64,000 nt of DNA from Bacillus sp. AFS073361. GTDB taxonomy: Bacteria; Bacillota; Bacilli; Bacillales; Cytobacillaceae. The notes under the pieces are model-generated. The model had not been told where the DNA came from. It ran no database searches and worked only from the letters and a program-made list of their open reading frames with translations. Location of the stretch: assembly GCF_002567005.1 (NCBI RefSeq), contig NZ_NUZU01000012.1, positions 58,770-122,769 of the forward strand, given 5' to 3'. A program made the position numbers and the translations under genes. Numbering within the stretch: position 1 is the stretch's first letter; every line of letters begins with the position of its first letter. Below are positions 55,216 through 64,000 of the stretch, piece by piece.

Positions 55216-56532
55216 ATGAGTGAAAATCAAAAGAAATATCGTTTTGAAACATTAACCGTCCATGGCGGCTTAACTCCAGATCCGGTAACAGGGGCCCGCG
55301 CTGTTCCGATTTACCAAAACAATGCATATCAATTTAAGAATACTGAGCATGCTGCAAACTTATTTAGCTTAGCAGAATCTGGATACATATACACACGAAT
55401 ACACAACCCAACGACCACTGTATTTGAAGAAAGAGTCGCTTTATTAGAAGGCGGTGTTGGTGCCTTAGCAGTGGCGAGCGGAATGGCCGCCATTACTCTT
55501 GCCATTTTAAATATTGCTGAGGCTGGCGATGAAATTGTTTCGGCTTCCAATCTCTATGGAGGCACCTATAATTTATTTGCAGTGACCCTTCCGAAATATG
55601 GAATTAACGTGAAATTTGTAGATCCAGAAAATCCAGAAAACTTCCGCCAAGCGATCACTGCCAAAACAAAAGCAGTCTTTGCGGAAACAATTGGTAATCC
55701 AAGCCTGCGCATCCTTGATATTGAAAAAGTAGCAGAAATTGCCCATGAAGCAGGTGTACCACTAATCGTTGACAATACTTTTGCCACTCCATACCTTTGC
55801 CGCCCAATTGAACATGGAGCAGATATTGTCATTCATTCCGCTACTAAGTGGTTATTAGGGAACGGAACGACAACGGGCGGAATTATTGTTGATGGCGGTA
55901 AATTCGATTGGAATTCTCCAAGATTCCCAGGCTTTACAACACCAGACGCAAGCTACCATGATTTGGTTTATGCAGAAGCCTTAGGCGCGGTGGCTTATAT
56001 TATCAAAGCACGTGTGCAATTGCTTCGTGATCTAGGGCCGGCATTAAGTCCGCAAAATTCCTTCCAGTTTGTCCTTGGACTTGAAACTCTGCATGTCCGG
56101 ATGAAGGAGCATGTCGCGAATACTAAAGAAGTCGTCGATTACTTAACCAACCATCCTGCCGTCGAATGGGTTTCCTATCCTGGTCATCCATCCCATCCTG
56201 ATTATGAACTAGCTAAAAAGTATCTACCAAAAGGTGCCGGTTCAATGGTGGTATTCGGAATTAAAGGCGGAAAAGAAGCAGGGGCTAAATTAATTGATTC
56301 CATCACACTTTGGGCACATGTGGCCAATGTTGGTGATGCAAAAAGTTTAATTATTCATCCGGCCAGCACCACTCACCAGCAATTAGATGCTCAAGGCCTG
56401 ATCGCTGCAGGTGTAACAGAGGATTTAATTCGCCTATCCATCGGGATCGAGAATGTAGAAGATCTGATTGAAGACCTAGAGTCGGCTATTGTTTCGGCAA
56501 CTGGTTTAACTTCATTAAACGTTAATGCCTAA
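55216..56532 (+). CDS. metY: O-acetylhomoserine sulfhydrylase
   Basis: PLP enzyme making homocysteine directly from O-acetylhomoserine and sulfide. The 438-residue length and motifs ([25 protein letters not shown] Lys211 in [16 protein letters not shown]; the STTHQQL C-terminal region) fit MetY/Cys-Met metabolism family rather than the shorter cystathionine gamma-synthase. AAAGGAGGAA precedes the ATG. Controlled by the S-box at 55036. Confidence 0.93.
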   Translation: MSENQKKYRFETLTVHGGLTPDPVTGARAVPIYQNNAYQFKNTEHAANLFSLAESGYIYTRIHNPTTTVFEERVALLEGGVGALAVASGMAAITLAILNIAEAGDEIVSASNLYGGTYNLFAVTLPKYGINVKFVDPENPENFRQAITAKTKAVFAETIGNPSLRILDIEKVAEIAHEAGVPLIVDNTFATPYLCRPIEHGADIVIHSATKWLLGNGTTTGGIIVDGGKFDWNSPRFPGFTTPDASYHDLVYAEALGAVAYIIKARVQLLRDLGPALSPQNSFQFVLGLETLHVRMKEHVANTKEVVDYLTNHPAVEWVSYPGHPSHPDYELAKKYLPKGAGSMVVFGIKGGKEAGAKLIDSITLWAHVANVGDAKSLIIHPASTTHQQLDAQGLIAAGVTEDLIRLSIGIENVEDLIEDLESAIVSATGLTSLNVNA

Positions 56533-56564
56533 AACTTATTTTTTTGAATAAGAAACTATTTTCA

Positions 56565-56593
56565 TTGACACCCCTTTTTATCCGTGATACGAT
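56565..56593 (+). promoter_or_regulatory. Sigma-A promoter of metNPQ
   Basis: TTGACA (56565-56570), 17 bases, TACGAT (56588-56593), about 60 bases before the second S-box. Confidence 0.75.
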
Positions 56594-56651
56594 ACTTTTG
56601 TAATATAGTTACTTAAACAAATAACGTTTGAATTGAATATAGGAATTGATA

Positions 56652-56761
56652 CTCTTATCAAGAGAGGTGGAGGGATGTGCCCGATGAAGCCCGGCAACCG
56701 TCAATATTTATTATTGAAATGGTGCCAATTCACACAAAGCGTTTGCTTTGGAAGATGGGAG
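56652..56761 (+). promoter_or_regulatory. SAM-I (S-box) riboswitch upstream of metNPQ
   Basis: P1 CTCTTATC / GATGGGAG, with AGAGGTGGAGGGA, CCGATGAAGCCCGGCAACC, GGTGCCAATTC and GGAAGATGGGAG as the conserved core. Short frames across it are not genes. Confidence 0.95.
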
Positions 56762-56781
56762 AAAGGATTATTATTTATGAT

Positions 56782-56815
56782 GCCTTTCTGCCTGCGCAGA
56801 AAGGCTTTTTATTTT
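56782..56815 (+). terminator. Riboswitch-controlled terminator before metN
   Basis: GCCTTTCTG and CAGAAAGGC arms, then TTTTTATTTT. The remaining bases to 56930 are leader sequence. Confidence 0.92.
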
Positions 56816-56930
56816 GATAACATAGAATCTTTTCGTAAAAAAAGTCAAACCCTATATTAGATTAAACGGTATATTACAAGAAAAATCTTTCAGAATTTTA
56901 AGGTAAATTGGATAAAAAGCAGGTGATACA

Positions 56931-57956
56931 ATGATTTCTATAAAAAGTGTTCAGAAAATTTTTCCCTCCAAACAGGGTCAGCTTAGAGCCGTTGATGATG
57001 TAAACCTTGAAATTCAAGATGGTGAAATTTTCGGGGTAATTGGATACAGTGGTGCTGGTAAAAGTACATTGATTAGAATGTTAAATGGTTTGGAACTGCC
57101 GACCAGTGGGACCGTAACCGTTGCTGGCCGCGTGGTTTCAAAAATCAAAGGGGCTGAACTTCGAAAAGCCCGGCAAGAGATCAGTATGATTTTTCAGCAT
57201 TTTAACTTATTGTGGTCGAGAACCGTTAGTGAAAATATTGCTTTTCCCTTAGAAATTGCAGGCATCAAAGGTCCTGAGCGCCAAAAAAGAGTAAGTGAAC
57301 TAATTAAATTAGTCGGCCTGGAAGGTAGAGAGAATGCTTATCCATCCCAGTTAAGCGGCGGACAAAAACAACGTGTTGGGATTGCAAGGGCGCTTGCCAA
57401 CAATCCGAAAGTACTTCTTTGTGATGAAGCTACTTCTGCCCTCGACCCACAAACGACCGATTCTATTTTGGAATTGTTAGTTGATATAAATAAAAGGCTC
57501 GGTCTGACTATTGTTCTTATTACCCATGAAATGCATGTAATCCGCAAGATTTGTCACCGGGTTGCCGTCATGGAAAGTGGAAGGGTCGTCGAACTTGGAC
57601 AAGTATTAGATGTATTCAAAAATCCACAGCAGTCGATTACGAAACGATTTGTCCAGCAGGTAACCGAACCAGAAGAAACGAAAGAAACTGCTGAACATTT
57701 AATTGAACATTATCGTTCCGGTCAAATTGTTCAACTAACTTTTATTGGGGAGTCTGTTGAACAGCCGATCATTACAAATGTCATTCGCCATAATAACGTG
57801 ACCGTTAATATCTTGCAAGGGAAGATTTCACAAACCCAAAGCGGGTCCTATGGAACCTTATTCATTCATATTGATGGGGACGAAGCAGAAGTCAATAAGG
57901 CAGTCGACTATATTCGTTCACAGCAAGTAGGAGTGGAGGTGGTTACAAGTGAATAG
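56931..57956 (+). CDS. metN: Methionine ABC transporter ATP-binding protein
   Basis: ATPase of the methionine importer. The 341-residue protein has Walker A GYSGAGKST (38-46), LSGGQKQR, Walker B VLLCDEATSALD, VLITHEM, and a C-terminal NIL domain (about 262-341) that senses internal methionine in the family. GCAGGTGATACA precedes the ATG. It overlaps metP by eight bases. Confidence 0.95.
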   Translation: MISIKSVQKIFPSKQGQLRAVDDVNLEIQDGEIFGVIGYSGAGKSTLIRMLNGLELPTSGTVTVAGRVVSKIKGAELRKARQEISMIFQHFNLLWSRTVSENIAFPLEIAGIKGPERQKRVSELIKLVGLEGRENAYPSQLSGGQKQRVGIARALANNPKVLLCDEATSALDPQTTDSILELLVDINKRLGLTIVLITHEMHVIRKICHRVAVMESGRVVELGQVLDVFKNPQQSITKRFVQQVTEPEETKETAEHLIEHYRSGQIVQLTFIGESVEQPIITNVIRHNNVTVNILQGKISQTQSGSYGTLFIHIDGDEAEVNKAVDYIRSQQVGVEVVTSE

Positions 57957-58620
57957 TAAACCGTATTTCGAAGATTTTGATTGGCCGGCAATGTGGGAAG
58001 CAACGAGACAAACTCTTTATATGACAGGGATTTCCGTTGTGGCTACATTTATTCTTGGTATCCTGCTAGGATTGTTGTTATTCCTTACTTCAAAAGGAAG
58101 TCTCTGGAGTAATAAACCCATTAATGTGGTCATTAGCGGTGTCGTAAATATATTCCGGTCCATTCCTTTTATTATTTTAATTGTCTTATTAATCCCGTTT
58201 ACAACGATACTTTTCCGAACCATGATTGGTGAAAATGCCGCATTGCCAGCATTGATTATTGGTGCTGCACCATTTTATGCAAGGATGGTGGAAATTGGCC
58301 TCAGGGAAATTGATAAAGGCGTGATTGAAGCAGCAAAGTCAATGGGTGCCACCACTGGTACGATCATTTGGAAGGTTCTGTTACCAGAATCGATGCCAGC
58401 GCTGGTCTCTGGGATAACCGTAACCGCGATTGCTCTTGTTGGTTATACAGCAATGGCAGGAGTCATTGGAGCAGGTGGTTTAGGAAATCTTGCCTATCTT
58501 CAAGGCTTTCAACGAAATCAAAACGATGTAACTTTAGTCGCTACCATCATTATTTTAATTATTGTGTTTATCATTCAGTTTATCGGTGATTTTATCACTT
58601 CAAAATTAGATAAAAGATAA
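57949..58620 (+). CDS. metP: Methionine ABC transporter permease
   Basis: Membrane subunit of the methionine importer. The 223-residue protein has about five helices and an EAA loop (IEAAKSMGATTGTIIWKVLLPESMPALVSG). It starts with GTG inside the end of metN, after GGAGGTGG. It is followed 13 bases later by metQ. Confidence 0.94.
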   Translation: MNSKPYFEDFDWPAMWEATRQTLYMTGISVVATFILGILLGLLLFLTSKGSLWSNKPINVVISGVVNIFRSIPFIILIVLLIPFTTILFRTMIGENAALPALIIGAAPFYARMVEIGLREIDKGVIEAAKSMGATTGTIIWKVLLPESMPALVSGITVTAIALVGYTAMAGVIGAGGLGNLAYLQGFQRNQNDVTLVATIIILIIVFIIQFIGDFITSKLDKR

Positions 58621-58633
58621 AGGAGAGGTCAAA

Positions 58634-59479
58634 ATGAAAAAAATATTAAGTTTATTGTTAGCATTGTCTATCGTATTTGTTGTCGCAGCTTGCGGCAAGT
58701 CAGAGGAAAAGTCAGAAGGAACTACTGGTGGCAAAGAAGCAGAAACTACAAAATTAGTGGTTGGAGCATCTAACGTTCCCCATGCAGAAATCCTTGAAAA
58801 AGCAAAACCGCTTTTAAAAGAAAAAGGCATTGACTTAGAAATCAAAACATTCCAAGATTATGTATTACCAAACAAAGCATTGGCATCAAAAGAACTTGAT
58901 GCAAACTATTTCCAACACATCCCTTACTTAAATTCTCAAAATAAAGAAAATGGTTATGGCTTTGTTAATGCTGGCGGTATCCATATTGAGCCAATCGGTG
59001 TTTATTCAAAGAAATATAAAAAGCTAAGTGATCTTCCAAAAGGTGCACATTTAATCATGAGCAACTCTGTAGCTGACCATGGCCGTCTTCTTTCTTTACT
59101 TGAAAAAGAGGGAGTTATCAAATTAAAAGAAGGCATTGATAAAACGAAAGCAGAATTAAAAGATGTTGTTGAAAATCCTAAAAACCTAAAGTTCGATACC
59201 AACTATGAAGCAGCATTACTTCCAAAAATCTATAATAATGGCGAAGGGGACGCGGTCTTAATCAATTCTAACTATGCGATTGATGCAGGCTTGAACCCAG
59301 TTGAAGATTCCATCGCCATTGAAGACAAAGAATCACCGTATGTAAACGTGATTGCTGTCCGCAGCGGTGACGAAAATAAAGACAGCATCAAAACATTAGT
59401 GGAAGTTCTACATTCAAAAGAAATTCAAGACTTCATTCTTGAAAAATACAAAGGTGCCGTTGTACCGGTTTCTGAGTAA
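58634..59479 (+). CDS. metQ: Methionine-binding lipoprotein
   Basis: Surface receptor of the methionine importer. The 281-residue protein has a lipobox VAAC (Cys20) and the NlpA/MetQ fold: LVVGASNVPHAEILEKAKPLLKEKGIDLEIKTFQDYVLPNKALASKELDANYFQHIPYL. AAAGGAGAGG precedes the ATG. It is the last gene of the S-box operon. Confidence 0.95.
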   Translation: MKKILSLLLALSIVFVVAACGKSEEKSEGTTGGKEAETTKLVVGASNVPHAEILEKAKPLLKEKGIDLEIKTFQDYVLPNKALASKELDANYFQHIPYLNSQNKENGYGFVNAGGIHIEPIGVYSKKYKKLSDLPKGAHLIMSNSVADHGRLLSLLEKEGVIKLKEGIDKTKAELKDVVENPKNLKFDTNYEAALLPKIYNNGEGDAVLINSNYAIDAGLNPVEDSIAIEDKESPYVNVIAVRSGDENKDSIKTLVEVLHSKEIQDFILEKYKGAVVPVSE

Positions 59480-59494
59480 CTTATAAATAGGAAG

Positions 59495-59525
59495 AAAGTC
59501 AGTGTGTTAAACACTGGCTTTTTCT
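59495..59525 (+). terminator. Terminator of metNPQ
   Basis: AAGTCAGTGT and ACACTGGCTT arms with one G.T pair, followed by TTT. Confidence 0.85.
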
Positions 59526-59860
59526 ATGCCGATGCCTAAAACGGTATACATTTAAACAGTTTCATTGGGTAAAAATAGGAAGACCATTAGACCCGAATTC
59601 CATTGGCAAAAAGTAATAAAATGAGGTATGATTTTACTCGAGTGCATTTTCCTTATTTAGGATTAATCAGAATTTTCATTAAAAATACCCTTTCATTCTC
59701 ATTTGATACTAGCTTAATGAAAATAGGTGCTATGTTTTTACTGTTTAAGAGTTGCTAATACATTTCATTTGTTATAAGATTGGAATGAGAATAAAATGAG
59801 AATAGGGTTATCAAACGACCCGATTACATGATACAACACTTTCTCTTTGGAGGTATAGAT
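59526..59860 (+). promoter_or_regulatory. Upstream region of the suf operon
   Basis: No gene seen in this AT-rich stretch. TTGCTA (59752-59757), 15 bases, TATAAG (59773-59778) is the best promoter-like pair. No Fur box or T-box was recognised. GGAGGT (59849-59854) is the sufC ribosome site. Confidence 0.45.
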
Positions 59861-60646
59861 ATGGCTGGATCAACGTTAACGATCAAAGATTTACATGTAG
59901 CAATTGATGGGAAAGAAATATTAAAAGGTGTAAACCTTGAAATAAAGGGTGGAGAAATCCACGCAATCATGGGACCAAATGGAACAGGTAAATCCACTTT
60001 ATCTTCTGCCATTATGGGCCATCCAAAATATGAAGTAACAAGCGGATCTATCACTCTAGATGGACAAAATGTTCTTGAAATGGAAGTAGATGAGCGCGCA
60101 CGGGCTGGGCTATTCCTAGCAATGCAATATCCAAGTGAAATTAACGGCGTAACAAATGCCGATTTTTTACGTTCAGCACTAAATAGCCGTCTTGGTGAAG
60201 GAAATGAAATTTCATTAATGAAGTTTATCCGTAAAATGGATAAGCAAATGGAATTCCTTGAAATGGACCTTGATATGGCACAACGTTATTTAAACGAAGG
60301 CTTCTCCGGCGGTGAGAAAAAACGTAACGAAATCTTGCAATTAATGATGTTAGAACCAAAAATTGCAATCCTAGATGAAATTGACTCCGGACTAGATATC
60401 GATGCCCTAAAGGTAGTATCAAAAGGAATCAATGAAATGCGCGGCGAGGATTTCGGCTGCTTAGTGATTACACACTATCAACGTCTTTTAAACTATATCA
60501 CTCCAGACCATGTGCATGTAATGATGCAGGGCCGTGTTGTAAAATCCGGCGGACCTGAACTAGCACAACGCTTAGAAGCTGAAGGATATGACTGGATCAA
60601 ACAAGAACTTGGAATTGAAGATGAAACAGTTGGGCAAGAAGCGTAA
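59861..60646 (+). CDS. sufC: Fe-S cluster assembly ATPase SufC
   Basis: ABC-type ATPase of the SufBCD scaffold, the essential Fe-S assembly machine in Bacillus. The 261-residue protein has Walker A GPNGTGKST (38-46), the FSGGEKKRNE signature and Walker B IAILDEIDSGLD. ATG at 59861 follows GGAGGT; the frame from 59828 adds 11 residues without a site. First gene of sufCDSUB. Confidence 0.96.
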   Translation: MAGSTLTIKDLHVAIDGKEILKGVNLEIKGGEIHAIMGPNGTGKSTLSSAIMGHPKYEVTSGSITLDGQNVLEMEVDERARAGLFLAMQYPSEINGVTNADFLRSALNSRLGEGNEISLMKFIRKMDKQMEFLEMDLDMAQRYLNEGFSGGEKKRNEILQLMMLEPKIAILDEIDSGLDIDALKVVSKGINEMRGEDFGCLVITHYQRLLNYITPDHVHVMMQGRVVKSGGPELAQRLEAEGYDWIKQELGIEDETVGQEA

Positions 60647-60667
60647 GAGAGGGTTAGGAGGATTACA

Positions 60668-63634
<2,967 letters not shown>

Positions 63635-63690
63635 GATGAAATAGGGCATTTTTAGGCCTTATTCGTTTAAGAAATGGAGGAACAAGGACG

Positions 63691-64000
63691 ATGGCGAAAA
63701 AAATGCCGGAAATCGGTGATTATAAATATGGTTTTGCCGATAAAGACGTTTCCATATTCCGATCTAAGCGTGGTTTAACATCTGAAATTGTAGAAGAAAT
63801 TTCTAAATTGAAGAATGAACCACAATGGATGTTAGACTTCCGTTTGAAGTCGCTTGAGCATTTTTACAAAATGCCAATGCCACAATGGGGCGGCGATCTA
63901 AACGCATTAAACTTTGATGAAATTACTTACTATGTAAAACCATCTGAGAAATCCGAGAAGTCTTGGGATGAAGTACCTGAAGAAATCAAGGCTACGTTCG
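63691..64000 (+). CDS. sufB: Fe-S cluster assembly protein SufB (partial, runs off the window)
   Basis: The first 103 codons of the scaffold subunit SufB are present ([77 protein letters not shown]). GGAGG lies ten bases before the ATG. It completes the sufCDSUB order; the 3' part is outside the window. Confidence 0.93.
   Translation, partial: MAKKMPEIGDYKYGFADKDVSIFRSKRGLTSEIVEEISKLKNEPQWMLDFRLKSLEHFYKMPMPQWGGDLNALNFDEITYYVKPSEKSEKSWDEVPEEIKATF

Noticed and set aside
56633-56860. 75-codon frame after metY
   Set aside because: It runs through the second SAM riboswitch and its terminator.

Overview
The window is a low-GC, spore-forming Bacillaceae chromosome segment. A Neobacillus/Bacillus-like organism is my guess from gene content and synteny; I ran no database search. 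The evidence is B. subtilis-style gene order (tpiA-gpmI-eno; secG-est-rnr-smpB-ssrA; yus/fad/gcvH/met/suf), strong AGGAGG ribosome sites, S-box riboswitches, and germination and spore-coat genes. Nearly every stretch is explained by ordinary genes. The first ~50 bases are abnormally GC-rich and do not encode the pgk expected upstream of tpiA, so they look like a contig edge.

Layout: 96-3706 lower glycolysis (tpiA, gpmI, eno). 3857-7368 secG, esterase, RNase R. 7445-11874 a germinant-receptor locus, with B divergent from C-A-D, sitting between rnr and smpB. 11965-12962 smpB and tmRNA. 13081-13731 a CotF-like coat protein. 13926-15949 an iron-mineralising encapsulin operon: IMEF cargo, HK97-fold shell, and a [2Fe-2S] ferredoxin carrying the same targeting peptide. 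15993-16460 an unknown gene with a Fur-box promoter. 16707-27117 assorted genes: polysaccharide deacetylase, AI-2E family exporter, CDF transporter, DUF3231 protein, thioesterase, nadE, amino-acid permease, cystine-type ABC importer. 27362-29435 NfeD/flotillin. 29804-36010 an immune-inhibitor-A metalloprotease and two-component genes. 36199-39925 azoreductase, uppP, a HIT-like protein and a RodA/FtsW protein. 40406-45497 a Fur-controlled siderophore importer with a FhuF-type reductase. 45543-46477 small spore proteins. 46682-52216 fadNAE under a FadR operator. 52400-54953 yusI, gcvH, yusG, yusF, yusE, yusD. 55036-59479 two SAM riboswitches controlling metY and metNPQ. 59861-64000 sufCDSU and the start of sufB.

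The most interesting content is the iron-handling block at 13.8-16.5 kb. The encapsulin operon has two unassigned palindromes in its promoter region. A neighbouring gene of unknown function has a Fur box between an excellent -35 and -10. Two arrays of a 21-bp-period repeat (core GGCGAAAT) occur in the window, one between the encapsulin cargo and shell genes (14538-14650) and one after the RodA-like gene (39983-40303). They match no feature class I know. A near-palindromic 13-mer, GGTGTCAGGCACC, occurs three times exactly, twice inside unrelated genes.

CDS coordinates include the stop codon. Many starts were moved inward from the longest reading frame to the codon that follows a good ribosome binding site.
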